Source: Salipiger pallidus
GTDB lineage: Bacteria > Pseudomonadota > Alphaproteobacteria > Rhodobacterales > Rhodobacteraceae
Length of the DNA stretch: 64,000 bases
Assembly: GCF_014643635.1 (NCBI RefSeq)
Contig: NZ_BMJV01000006.1
Location: 333,463 to 397,462, forward strand
Reading direction: 5' to 3'
Shown here one piece after another: positions 1 through 8,093 of the stretch. Each line of letters opens with the position of its first letter. Positions within the stretch are counted from its first letter, which is position 1. The notes under the pieces are model-generated. The model ran no database searches. It was not told the origin of the DNA and saw nothing but the letters and a program-made list of their open reading frames with translations. A program made the translations under genes and the position numbers.

Positions 1-255
1 AAGGAGAAATTCCGCGACCGCGTGCGGGTGTCCTTCGGCTGGGGGACGTTGCTCACCAACGACTTCCGCGGCCTCACGCAGGACGACCGGCTGTCACCGT
101 TCAGCCTTGTCTGCAAGGCGGTCAGCGCCGATGGCAACCCAACGGTCAAGCTGTCGGACAACCCCAACAAGGCGATGGGCCCCGCGGACGAGATCGAGCG
201 CTACAAGCGCGTCTTCAACGTCGGCGAACAGCAGCGCCACGAGGTCGTCGTCTGA
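1..255 (+). CDS. pncB: Nicotinate phosphoribosyltransferase, C-terminal fragment
   Basis: The reading frame is open from base 1 and ends at TGA 253-255, so only about the last 84 residues are present. The stretch [12 protein letters not shown] followed by LVCKAV and [10 protein letters not shown] is the C-terminal phosphate-binding region of nicotinate phosphoribosyltransferase, the NAD-salvage enzyme that joins nicotinate and PRPP. The GTG/ATG codons inside the fragment are not starts; the true start lies outside the window. The next gene begins 94 bp downstream on the same strand and has an unrelated role, so co-transcription is not implied. Confidence 0.85.
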   Translation, partial: KEKFRDRVRVSFGWGTLLTNDFRGLTQDDRLSPFSLVCKAVSADGNPTVKLSDNPNKAMGPADEIERYKRVFNVGEQQRHEVVV

Positions 256-349
256 GAGTGCAGGCAATCGCGGCAGCGGGTCCGCTTGGGCTGGCCTTGC
301 CGCGGTGTGCAAGCTAGAAGGGCGCGGCAAGTTCAGGATAGGTGGCAAC

Positions 350-1435
350 ATGGCTGGCATCGAACCGCAGCCCGGCATCATGGAAATCGCGCTTTACGTC
401 GGTGGCAAATCCACCGTCGACGGGGTCTCCAACGTCATCAAGCTCAGTTCCAACGAGAACCCCTGGGGCCCGCCCCCCATGGCGCAGAAGGCCGTGCGCC
501 GCGTGGTGCATGAGATGCATCGCTATCCCTCCACCGATCACGCCGAGCTGCGTGCCGCGATTGCCGAGGTCAACGGCCTCGACGCCGCGCGGATCGTCTG
601 CGGTGTCGGCTCGGACGAGGTGCTGCAGTTCCTTGCGCAGGCCTACGCGGGCCCGGGCGACGAGGTGATCTACACCGAGCACGGTTTTGCCATGTACAAG
701 ATCCTCGCCCACGCGGTTGGCGCGACCCCCATCGAGGTGGCCGAGACCGAGCGCGTGGTCAGCGTGGACAACATCCTTGCCGCCTGCACCGAGCGTACAA
801 AGCTGGTGTTCATCGCCAATCCCAACAACCCCACGGGAACGATGATCGGCCTCGCCGAGATCGAGCGGCTGGCCATGAACCTTCCGCCGCAGGCCATCCT
901 CGTGCTGGATGGCGCCTACGCCGAGTATGTCGAAGGCTATGATGGCGGCGCACGCCTCGTGGACAGCCGCGATAACGTGGTGATGACGCGCACCTTCTCC
1001 AAGCTGTACGGGCTGGGCGGCATGCGCGTGGGCTGGGGCTATGCCCCGCAGGCGATCATCGACGTGCTGAACCGTGTGCGCCAGCCGTTCAACCTGTCGA
1101 ACATCGCGCTGAAGGCCGCCGAGGCCGCGGTGCGCGACACCGCCTTCGTTCAGAAGTCGCGCGAAGAGAACAGCCGCCTGCGCGCCTGGCTGGCCGAGGC
1201 GCTGGCCGAGCATGGCGTGCCGTCGGATGCCTCCACGGCGAATTTCGTGCTGGCCCGGTTCGGCAGCGCCGACGAGGCGGCGGCCTGCGATGCTTACCTG
1301 CAATCGCAGGGCATCATCGTGCGCCGAGTGTCGGGCTACGGCCTGCCTGCCGCGCTGCGGATCACCGTGGGGGACGAAGCGTCGTGCCGCCGGGTCGCCC
1401 ATTGCATCGGTTTGTTCAAGGCAGGTGCCCGATGA
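350..1435 (+). CDS. hisC: Histidinol-phosphate aminotransferase
   Basis: A 361-residue fold-type I PLP aminotransferase. Visible family features are the N-terminal [13 protein letters not shown] substrate segment, NPNNPTG, and [10 protein letters not shown], in which Lys218 should form the PLP Schiff base, followed by the phosphate-binding MRVGWG. The frame is open further upstream, but ATG 350 gives the family's usual N-terminus ([11 protein letters not shown]) and normal length. The gene overlaps tyrA by ATGA, which implies translational coupling. Next to tyrA, the enzyme may also serve as the aromatic aminotransferase for Tyr/Phe synthesis, as known for HisC homologues placed beside tyrosine genes; that dual role is inference. 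Confidence 0.9.
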   Translation: MAGIEPQPGIMEIALYVGGKSTVDGVSNVIKLSSNENPWGPPPMAQKAVRRVVHEMHRYPSTDHAELRAAIAEVNGLDAARIVCGVGSDEVLQFLAQAYAGPGDEVIYTEHGFAMYKILAHAVGATPIEVAETERVVSVDNILAACTERTKLVFIANPNNPTGTMIGLAEIERLAMNLPPQAILVLDGAYAEYVEGYDGGARLVDSRDNVVMTRTFSKLYGLGGMRVGWGYAPQAIIDVLNRVRQPFNLSNIALKAAEAAVRDTAFVQKSREENSRLRAWLAEALAEHGVPSDASTANFVLARFGSADEAAACDAYLQSQGIIVRRVSGYGLPAALRITVGDEASCRRVAHCIGLFKAGAR

Positions 1436-2343
1436 GCTACCCCAAGGTTGCGCTGATCGGCCTTGGCCTGATCGCGTCGTCCATGTTCTGGGCGATGCGC
1501 CGCGCGGGCATGGACAGCCATGTCACCGGCTATGCCCGCAGCCAAGACACGCGCGATACCGCCCGCCGCATCGGCCTGTGTGATGAGATTGTCGACACCG
1601 CCGAAGACGCGGTCCGCGGCGCGGATCTCGTGGTGCTTGCGGTTCCGGTTGGGGCCATGGGCCGGGTGGCGCAGGCCATCGGCCCGTGCCTGAAGCCCGG
1701 CTGCAGCATCACCGACGTGGGCTCGGTCAAGGCGGCGGTGATCGAGCAGGTGCGCCCGCATCTGCCCGAGGGCGTGAATTTCGTGCCCGCGCACCCCATG
1801 GCCGGGACCGAGCATTCCGGCCCCGAGGCAGGTTTTGCACAGCTCTTCGACAACCGCTGGTGCCTGATCGTGCCCGATGGCGCATCGGATGAGGCGACCG
1901 AACGGCTCGAGGCCTACTGGCAGGCGCTGGGGGCCAACACCGAACGCATGGACGTGGCCCATCACGATCAGGTCTGCGCCGTGGTCAGCCACATTCCCCA
2001 CCTCATCGCCTACACGATGGTAGGTGTCGCGGACGATCTGAGCCGCGTGTCGGACCAGGAGGTGATCAAGTTCTCGGCCGCCGGTTTCCGCGATTTCACC
2101 CGGATCGCCGCGAGCGATCCGACCATGTGGCGCGACGTGTTCATGAACAACAAGGACGCCACGCTCGAGATCCTGGGCCGGTTCACCGAGGAGCTCTTCG
2201 CGTTGCAACGCTGCATCCGCACCGGCGACGGCGACACGCTTCACGATTATTTCACCCGGACACGCGGCATTCGTCGCGGTATTGTCGAGGCGGGGCAGGA
2301 CACCGATGCCCCGGACTTCGGACGCGGCGGCAAGAAGGACTAG
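1432..2343 (+). CDS. tyrA: Prephenate/arogenate dehydrogenase
   Basis: A 303-residue protein with an N-terminal Rossmann fold ([12 protein letters not shown], GxGxxxxS dinucleotide loop near residues 9-16) and the TyrA-family segments [19 protein letters not shown] and an [12 protein letters not shown] helix. It oxidatively decarboxylates prephenate or arogenate on the way to tyrosine. No ACT or chorismate mutase domain is attached, so this is the minimal monofunctional form (called tyrC in some species). The start overlaps the hisC stop by four bases. The residue usually Gly in GLIGSS is Ala here. Cofactor and substrate preference cannot be read from the sequence. Confidence 0.9.
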   Translation: MSYPKVALIGLGLIASSMFWAMRRAGMDSHVTGYARSQDTRDTARRIGLCDEIVDTAEDAVRGADLVVLAVPVGAMGRVAQAIGPCLKPGCSITDVGSVKAAVIEQVRPHLPEGVNFVPAHPMAGTEHSGPEAGFAQLFDNRWCLIVPDGASDEATERLEAYWQALGANTERMDVAHHDQVCAVVSHIPHLIAYTMVGVADDLSRVSDQEVIKFSAAGFRDFTRIAASDPTMWRDVFMNNKDATLEILGRFTEELFALQRCIRTGDGDTLHDYFTRTRGIRRGIVEAGQDTDAPDFGRGGKKD

Positions 2344-2346
2344 GGC

Positions 2347-3246
2347 ATGACACGGACACGATCGACGGCATTTCTTGCAACGGTTGCGATCCTGTCCCTT
2401 GCCTTGCCCGTGCTGGCCGATGCGCCCGGTGTGTCGCCGAGGCCTCCACTGAAGCAGGTCATCGCGGACGCGCCCAAGCTGGCGCTTCTGCGGCCCGAGG
2501 CCCGTCCGATGGCGCTTCAGCAGTCGTTCGAGGATACGCTCGCGCAGGAGCTTCGCGCCGCCGGGGTGCCTGGCTTCGTCCCTGAAGACGCGGCGCTGGA
2601 TATCGCCAGGGCGCGCGCCTATGCCGCCCGCTCGCCTCAGGCAACGGCGCTGTCGCTGCGTCCGCTGCTACGGCCCAAGGCGATGGTGCAGAAGGCCATG
2701 GCCCGCCAGCGTGAGCGTGCCCGTGGCGCCGTCTGCGGGTCGAGCGACATTCAGGGCGAGGTCATCGGCTACGTGCCGGGCCGCATCAACGGCTGCGGCA
2801 TTGAGGACGCGGTGAAGGTACGCGCGGTGTCCGGTGTGGAGCTCAGCCAGCAGGCCACCATAGACTGCACCACCGCCCGTGCCTTGCGGCAATGGGTGGA
2901 CAAGGGGCTCAAGCCCGCCGTGGGCCGTACCGGCGGTGGCGTCACCGGCTTGCGCGTCGCGGCACATTACGCCTGCCGGGGCCGCAACAACCAGCCCGGC
3001 GCGAAGATCAGCGAACATGGCAAGGGGCGCGCCATCGACATTTCCGGCGTCTTCCTGCGCGACGGGTCCGAGATCAGCGTGCTTGGCGACTGGCACAACG
3101 GACGCCGGGGCAGGGCGCTTCAGCAATCCCACCGCGCCGCCTGCGGGATTTTCGGCACAACGCTTGGGCCGGGGTCGGACGGCTATCACGAAGACCACCT
3201 GCATTTCGACACGGCGCGTTATCGCAGCGGGTCCTACTGCCGCTGA
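2347..3246 (+). CDS. Exported extensin-like domain protein
   Basis: A 299-residue protein that starts three bases after the tyrA stop. Residues 1-26 form a signal peptide (MTRTR, hydrophobic core, LADA cleavage region). The C-terminal half has the extensin-like C-terminal domain common in alphaproteobacteria: a DCTTARALRQWV segment, HGKGRAIDISGV, and the terminal HEDHLHFD histidine/acidic cluster followed by SGSYCR. Paired cysteines suit a periplasmic or secreted location. The HxxGxAIDI and HxDHxHFD patterns resemble metal-dependent cell-wall peptidases, so a murein-related role is possible but unproven. It is probably read through from hisC-tyrA. Confidence 0.8.
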   Translation: MTRTRSTAFLATVAILSLALPVLADAPGVSPRPPLKQVIADAPKLALLRPEARPMALQQSFEDTLAQELRAAGVPGFVPEDAALDIARARAYAARSPQATALSLRPLLRPKAMVQKAMARQRERARGAVCGSSDIQGEVIGYVPGRINGCGIEDAVKVRAVSGVELSQQATIDCTTARALRQWVDKGLKPAVGRTGGGVTGLRVAAHYACRGRNNQPGAKISEHGKGRAIDISGVFLRDGSEISVLGDWHNGRRGRALQQSHRAACGIFGTTLGPGSDGYHEDHLHFDTARYRSGSYCR

Positions 3247-3446
3247 CCTCGCAGATTCGGGCGAAAGTAAGGCGGCCGGCCCCGCTCTATTGATCCGGGC
3301 CTCAAGACAGCCTTGCGCAAGTCTGCGCATTGTTGCTCAAGACGCTGATAGTTCAGGGTAAATGTGGTGAAACTATTGCATTTCGCCCGATTTTGGACAA
3401 ATTTCGATTTCAGCGGTGGGGGCCGCTGAACCGGAGAAACCTGCAC

Positions 3447-3989
3447 ATGCGTGCCCTCGTGACGGCCCTTGTGGCCACCCTGAGTGCCACGCCTCTTTTC
3501 GCAGATATTGCCTGGCAGACCGAGCGCATGGCGCCCGGCTCTCTCATGGTGATGGAAGATGAACGGGGCGGGGTCATCAGCCACGTGGCGCGTGGCGTGC
3601 AGCAGGGGTTTTTCCGCTTCGATACCTATGACGGCAAGGGCAACGTTCCGGTCTACATTGGCAGCTACTACACCAATGACCGGGGCGAGGTGGTGCGGAG
3701 CATATCGGCGGATGGAAAGGTGACCCGCTTCGATCCGCACCGATGCGCCCGGACCGTGGGGGCATGCAGTTACGTCATCATCCATTCCGACGGGTTTCGT
3801 GAGACCCGCAAGCGGGTAACGCAGGAAATCGCGCTGGGGCTGGCGTGGAAGGAATGGGGACTGGACGGGCTGGTAGCCACGGGCGCGCTCGAGCTCGACG
3901 AGCTTGGCGCTGCCAAGACAGGCTGGCGCAAGGACCACCAGAGCGGGCAGAAAACCCGGTCTCGGCGGCTCATGATGGCGCTGCGCTGA
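3447..3989 (+). CDS. Exported hypothetical protein
   Basis: Family not recognised. The protein has 180 residues from ATG 3447, which follows a CGGAGAAAC ribosome site; the same frame is open upstream to 3330 but that part does not look coding. Residues 1-20 form a signal peptide ending in LFADIA. The body contains two cysteines (CARTVGAC) that could form a disulfide, and the C-terminus is strongly basic (several RR/KR pairs). A strong terminator follows 70 bp after the stop, so it closes this transcription unit. Location is probably periplasmic; no function is assigned. Confidence 0.65.
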   Translation: MRALVTALVATLSATPLFADIAWQTERMAPGSLMVMEDERGGVISHVARGVQQGFFRFDTYDGKGNVPVYIGSYYTNDRGEVVRSISADGKVTRFDPHRCARTVGACSYVIIHSDGFRETRKRVTQEIALGLAWKEWGLDGLVATGALELDELGAAKTGWRKDHQSGQKTRSRRLMMALR

Positions 3990-4059
3990 ACGACACCCAT
4001 GGTCAGGCCGGCCCGGACACCCCGGTCGGCGTGCCGGAAAAGGTAGGGTAACAAGTGTG

Positions 4060-4092
4060 CCGGGGCGGGAGAAATCCTGCCCCGGTTTTTTA
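4060..4092 (+). terminator. Rho-independent terminator
   Basis: An 11-bp GC-rich stem starting CCGGGGC and closing GCCCCGG with a GAAA tetraloop (one G-T wobble) is followed directly by TTTTTT. It ends plus-strand transcription before the convergent tlpA gene; the opposite strand lacks a T tract. Confidence 0.9.
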
Positions 4093-4136
4093 TCTCGCCG
4101 GTGTCGGCCAGATGTCAGCTCAGGAGCAGGACCGGC

Positions 4137-4697
4137 CTAGCTGCCCGCGCCAATCAGCGCGCGGATCACCGCCTTGGCATCCTCGGACGCCCATTCCGCA
4201 TCGCCGGTCAGTCGCCCCACTTCCTGCCCCTCGGGGTTCAGGATGACGCTGATGGGCAGGCCAAGCACACCCATCTGACGCGCCAGTTTCGAGCCCGGAT
4301 CGCGGTGCAGCGGCAGGTTGTCCACCTCGATCTCGTCGAAGAACTCTTCCATCGCGGGCGGCGGGTTGCGCCCGGTGGCGATGGTGACGACCTCGAAATC
4401 CTCGCCGCCCAGTTCGGCCTGAAGCTCCGACAGGGCGGGCATCTCGTGGCGGCAGGGGGCGCACCATGTGGCCCAGAAGTTCACAAGCACCCATTTGCCC
4501 TGCCAGTCCGACAGGTTCAGGGGCGCATCCTCGAAGGTCGAGAAATCCGCTGATCCTGCGTCCTTGGGCTCAGAATGGAAGTTCAGCTTCTTCATGTCGC
4601 CGGCCCGCAGGGCCTCGGCCTCGGACACATCCGCAAGGGCCGGATTTGCAAGCGCCGCGGTGGCGGTATAGAGGAGCGCAATCGCCAGTTTTCTCAT
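4137..4697 (-). CDS. tlpA: TlpA-like periplasmic thiol:disulfide oxidoreductase
   Basis: A 186-residue protein with a signal peptide (residues 1-22, ending ALADV) and a thioredoxin fold of the TlpA/ResA type. The active site is FWATWCAPC (Cys79, Cys82), and the cis-proline loop is [12 protein letters not shown]. Members reduce disulfides in the periplasm, typically for cytochrome c or cytochrome oxidase copper-site assembly. The frame is open further upstream, but that part overlaps argH in antisense; ATG at 4697 gives the natural signal peptide. The gene is divergent from argH with only 22 bp between starts, so its promoter must lie inside the argH coding region. Confidence 0.88.
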   Translation of the reverse strand: MRKLAIALLYTATAALANPALADVSEAEALRAGDMKKLNFHSEPKDAGSADFSTFEDAPLNLSDWQGKWVLVNFWATWCAPCRHEMPALSELQAELGGEDFEVVTIATGRNPPPAMEEFFDEIEVDNLPLHRDPGSKLARQMGVLGLPISVILNPEGQEVGRLTGDAEWASEDAKAVIRALIGAGS

Positions 4698-4719
4698 TGT
4701 CCCTCCCGGAGACACGCAC

Positions 4720-6111
4720 ATGTCGGACAAGACCTCGAACCAGATGTGGGGCGGCCGCTTTGCCGCAGGGCCCGATGCCATCATGGAAGCGATCAACGCC
4801 TCCATCGGCTTCGACAAGCGGCTTGCGGCGCAGGATATCGCCGGCTCGAGGGCCCATGCCGCCATGCTGGCTGCCACGGGCATCATCAGTGATAACGACG
4901 CGAAGGTGATCCGGGAAGGCCTCCTCACGGTTCTGTCAGAGATCGAGGCGGGGGAGTTCACCTTCTCGACCGCACTCGAGGACATCCACATGAACGTGGA
5001 AGCGCGCCTCAAGGAGATCGTCGGCGAACCTGCGGGCCGCCTGCACACCGCCCGGTCACGCAACGATCAGGTCGCCACGGACTTCAAGCTCTGGACCCGC
5101 GACCAGTTCGACGCGTTCGAAAGCGGCCTTCTGGCGCTCATCACTGCGCTGGTGGACCAGGCCGACCGCGGCGCCGACTGGGTGATGCCGGGCTTCACCC
5201 ACCTGCAGACCGCGCAGCCGGTGACCTGGGGCCACCACATGATGGCCTACGTGGAGATGTTCGCCCGCGATCTGTCCCGCGTCCGGGATGCCCGCAAGCG
5301 CATGAACGAAAGCCCGCTTGGCGCGGCAGCGCTAGCCGGCACCGGCTTTGCCATCGACCGCCACATGACCGCCGAGGCGCTCGGCTTCGACCGGCCCGCG
5401 GCGAACTCGCTCGACGCGGTGTCGGACCGTGATTTCGCGCTGGAGTTCCTGAGTGTCGCCAGCATCTGTGCCATGCACTTGTCGCGCTTCGCCGAAGAGC
5501 TGGTGATCTGGTCCTCGGCCCAGTTCCGCTTCGTGGTGCTGTCGGACCGCTTCTCCACCGGCTCCTCGATCATGCCGCAGAAGAAGAACCCCGACGCGGC
5601 CGAACTCATCCGGGCCAAGATTGGCCGGATCTTCGGCGCCAACGTGGCGCTGATGACGGTGATGAAAGGTCTGCCGCTGGCATATTCCAAGGACATGCAG
5701 GAAGACAAGGAACAGGTCTTCGACGCCGCTGACAACCTGATGATCGCGCTTGCCGCGATGGAGGGCATGGTCAAGGACATGAACGCCAACGTCCCCGCGC
5801 TCGAAGCAGCGGCCTCGGCGGGCTTCTCCACCGCGACGGACCTTGCGGACTGGCTGGTGCGGGAAACCGGCCTGCCGTTCCGCGAGGCGCACCACGTCAC
5901 CGGCGCGCTGGTCGCCATGGCCGAAAGCAAGGGTTGCGATCTGCCGGACCTGTCGCTCGAGGACATGCAAACGGTCAGCCCCGCGATCACGGCGGGTATC
6001 CATGACGTTCTGGGTGTGCATAACTCGGTGGCGAGCCGCCTGAGCCATGGCGGCACCGCGCCGGTTCGCGTCCGCGAACAGGTCGCCCGCTGGAAGGAGA
6101 TCCTTGCATGA
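4720..6111 (+). CDS. argH: Argininosuccinate lyase
   Basis: A 463-residue member of the fumarase/aspartase superfamily that splits argininosuccinate to arginine and fumarate, the last step of arginine synthesis. The signature [12 protein letters not shown] carries the catalytic serine loop (Ser282/Ser283), and TARSRNDQ and FTHLQ.AQP are the other two conserved regions. Length is normal. It is preceded by CCGGAG at a good distance. The stop overlaps the start of a small lipoprotein gene by ATGA. Confidence 0.95.
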   Translation: MSDKTSNQMWGGRFAAGPDAIMEAINASIGFDKRLAAQDIAGSRAHAAMLAATGIISDNDAKVIREGLLTVLSEIEAGEFTFSTALEDIHMNVEARLKEIVGEPAGRLHTARSRNDQVATDFKLWTRDQFDAFESGLLALITALVDQADRGADWVMPGFTHLQTAQPVTWGHHMMAYVEMFARDLSRVRDARKRMNESPLGAAALAGTGFAIDRHMTAEALGFDRPAANSLDAVSDRDFALEFLSVASICAMHLSRFAEELVIWSSAQFRFVVLSDRFSTGSSIMPQKKNPDAAELIRAKIGRIFGANVALMTVMKGLPLAYSKDMQEDKEQVFDAADNLMIALAAMEGMVKDMNANVPALEAAASAGFSTATDLADWLVRETGLPFREAHHVTGALVAMAESKGCDLPDLSLEDMQTVSPAITAGIHDVLGVHNSVASRLSHGGTAPVRVREQVARWKEILA

Positions 6112-6260
6112 GGCACGCCGCTGCTGTCGCCGTCCTTTCACTGCTTGCCGCCTGTGGCGCCGATGGCGATCCCATCGCGCCCGAACGCGACTCTACCGAC
6201 CGCCCGTTCAATATCGAGATAAGCGGCGAGGTCGGCATGGGCATCTCGAGCCGCCGGTGA
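6108..6260 (+). CDS. Small lipoprotein, 50 residues
   Basis: This short gene is fixed by overlaps at both ends: ATG 6108 overlaps the argH stop and TGA 6258-6260 overlaps the next gene's GTG. The product starts [20 protein letters not shown], a short signal sequence with lipobox LAAC and the lipid-accepting Cys near residue 16. The mature part is only about 35 residues, polar, ending SSRR. A tiny lipoprotein between argH and lysA is a recurring arrangement in Rhodobacterales. Function unknown. Confidence 0.7.
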   Translation: MRHAAAVAVLSLLAACGADGDPIAPERDSTDRPFNIEISGEVGMGISSRR

Positions 6261-6574
6261 CACCGGCGCTGCGCCATCTCTGGCTCTGCATGGCGCTCTG
6301 GGGCGCCGTGCATCCAATGGTACATTTCGGGACGTGGTTCGCGCAGAACGGCGTTTCCCTGACCGGCCTTCTTGCAGCGTGGCATGTCAATCCGGCGACC
6401 ACCGCCCTTACCTGGGATCTCACCATCGCGGCGATCACCCTGACGCTGTGGATCGTCGCCGAGGTTGCCGTGCGCCGCAACTTTCAAGCGCTTCTCGCGA
6501 TCCCTGCCACCTTCCTCATCGGTGTCAGTTGCGGCCTGCCCCTCTACCTGTGGTTCCGCACCCGCCCGGTCTGA
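6257..6574 (+). CDS. DUF2834-type small membrane protein
   Basis: A 105-residue protein starting at GTG 6257, coupled to the preceding lipoprotein by a GTGA overlap. It has three predicted membrane segments: one near the N-terminus (LWLCMALWGAV), one in the middle (ALTWDLTIAAITLTLWIV) and one at the C-terminus (LLAIPATFLIGVSCGLPLYLW). The pattern of H/W residues and the WDL..AA segment match DUF2834. Function unknown. It belongs to the argH-lysA unit. Confidence 0.7.
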   Translation: MTPALRHLWLCMALWGAVHPMVHFGTWFAQNGVSLTGLLAAWHVNPATTALTWDLTIAAITLTLWIVAEVAVRRNFQALLAIPATFLIGVSCGLPLYLWFRTRPV

Positions 6575-6589
6575 CGCGCCGCCCCCATG

Positions 6590-6650
6590 CTTCTTCTCTT
6601 TGAAAATACGCCGGGGGAGTCTCAACAAGAGACGGGGGCAGCGCCCCCCT
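6590..6650. repeat. Intergenic palindromic element between DUF2834 gene and lysA
   Basis: The gap holds TTCTCTTTGAAAATACGCC, then GGGGGAG, then a GGGGGC-AGC-GCCCCC hairpin (6634-6648). This resembles a small dispersed intergenic element known to me from Rhodobacterales chromosomes (CTTTGcAAATAC...GGGGGAG plus a G/C hairpin). Only one copy is in this window, so its repeat status rests on memory rather than on internal evidence. It may reduce read-through into lysA, but no T tract follows. Confidence 0.4.
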
Positions 6651-6765
6651 CTGCTCCTGCCACGGGCGCAGGTGGCGATCGTGACCATCAGGCCCTCCAA
6701 GCCGCCCCCTTCCCGAACCTCCCCGAACACGCTAAGGCACCCCCGATAACTCCCGGAGGCCCCCC

Positions 6766-8040
6766 ATGGACCATTTCCTCTACCGTGACGGTCAGCTTTA
6801 CGCCGAAGACGTGCCCGTGGCCGAGATCGCGGCTGCCGTCGGCTCGCCGGCCTACATCTACTCGACCGCCACGCTGCTGCGCCACTTTACCCTCTTCGAC
6901 GAGGCGCTGTCCTGGGGGCCGCACCTTGTCTGCTACGCCATGAAGGCCGCCTCCAACCAGGCGATCCTGAAAACGCTGGCCGAGGCGGGCGCGGGCATGG
7001 ACGTGGTCTCGGGCGGCGAATACGCGCGTGCCAAGGCGGCGGGCGTGCCCGGTGATCGCATCGTCTTCTCCGGCGTCGGCAAGACGCGCGAGGAAATCCG
7101 CACCGTGCTCGAGGGCGGCATCCGCCAGTTCAACATCGAAAGCGAACCAGAGATGCGCGCCATCTCCGAGATCGCCGCGTCCATGGGCGTGACCGCCCCC
7201 GTGACCATCCGCGTGAACCCGGACGTGGATGCGAAGACCCACGCCAAGATTGCCACTGGCAAGTCCGAGAACAAGTTCGGCATCCCCATCGCCAAGGCCC
7301 GCGAGGTCTATGCCGAAGCTGCTCGCCTACCGGGCCTCAAGGTGGTGGGCATCGACGTGCACATTGGCTCGCAGCTCACCGAGCTCGAGCCCTTCGCCAT
7401 GGCCTACCGCAAGGTGGCCGAACTGACGCAGGAGCTGCGCGAAGACGGGCACGAGATCACCCGCCTCGACCTCGGCGGCGGCCTCGGCATTCCCTACACC
7501 CGCTCCAACGAGGCTCCGCCGCTGCCGGTGGAATACGGCGCCATGATCGAACGAGAGCTGGGCCACCTCGGCTGCGAGATCGAGATCGAGCCGGGCCGCC
7601 TCATCGCCGGCAACGCGGGCATCCTTCTGTCCGAGGTGATCTACCTCAAGGAAGGCGAGGGGCGGAATTTCCTCATCCTCGATGCTGCGATGAACGACCT
7701 CATCCGCCCGGCCATGTATGACGCCCACCACGACATCGTGCCGGTAATCGAACCGCAGGCCGCAACCGAACAGCAACCCTACGACATCGTCGGCCCGGTC
7801 TGCGAAAGCGGTGACACTTTTGCCAAGGGCCGCATGATGCCGCCGCTCGGGCCGGGGGATCTCGTGGCCTTCCGCTCGGCAGGCGCTTACGGCGCGGTAA
7901 TGTCTTCGGAGTACAATTCGCGGGCACTCGTCCCGGAGGTGCTCGTTCACGGAGATCAATTCGCTGTCATACGCCGCAGACCGAGCTTTGAGGAAATGAT
8001 AAACCGCGATAGCCTTCCCGAATGGCTGCAGGCTGACTGA
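6766..8040 (+). CDS. lysA: Diaminopimelate decarboxylase
   Basis: A 424-residue alanine-racemase-fold PLP enzyme that decarboxylates meso-diaminopimelate to lysine. YAMKAASNQ holds the PLP lysine (Lys60), HIGSQ and the glycine-rich GGGLGIPY bind the phosphate, and VGPVCESGDTFA supplies the partner-site cysteine (Cys346). The N-terminus (MDHFLYRDGQLYAEDVPV) is typical. It lies in the argH-lipoprotein-lysA-TIGR02302 order common in Rhodobacterales. Confidence 0.95.
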   Translation: MDHFLYRDGQLYAEDVPVAEIAAAVGSPAYIYSTATLLRHFTLFDEALSWGPHLVCYAMKAASNQAILKTLAEAGAGMDVVSGGEYARAKAAGVPGDRIVFSGVGKTREEIRTVLEGGIRQFNIESEPEMRAISEIAASMGVTAPVTIRVNPDVDAKTHAKIATGKSENKFGIPIAKAREVYAEAARLPGLKVVGIDVHIGSQLTELEPFAMAYRKVAELTQELREDGHEITRLDLGGGLGIPYTRSNEAPPLPVEYGAMIERELGHLGCEIEIEPGRLIAGNAGILLSEVIYLKEGEGRNFLILDAAMNDLIRPAMYDAHHDIVPVIEPQAATEQQPYDIVGPVCESGDTFAKGRMMPPLGPGDLVAFRSAGAYGAVMSSEYNSRALVPEVLVHGDQFAVIRRRPSFEEMINRDSLPEWLQAD

Positions 8041-8093
8041 CGGGACGCTCCCGCGGATCCGCTTGCCATACGCAGACCCCGCAGGAGACGCAC

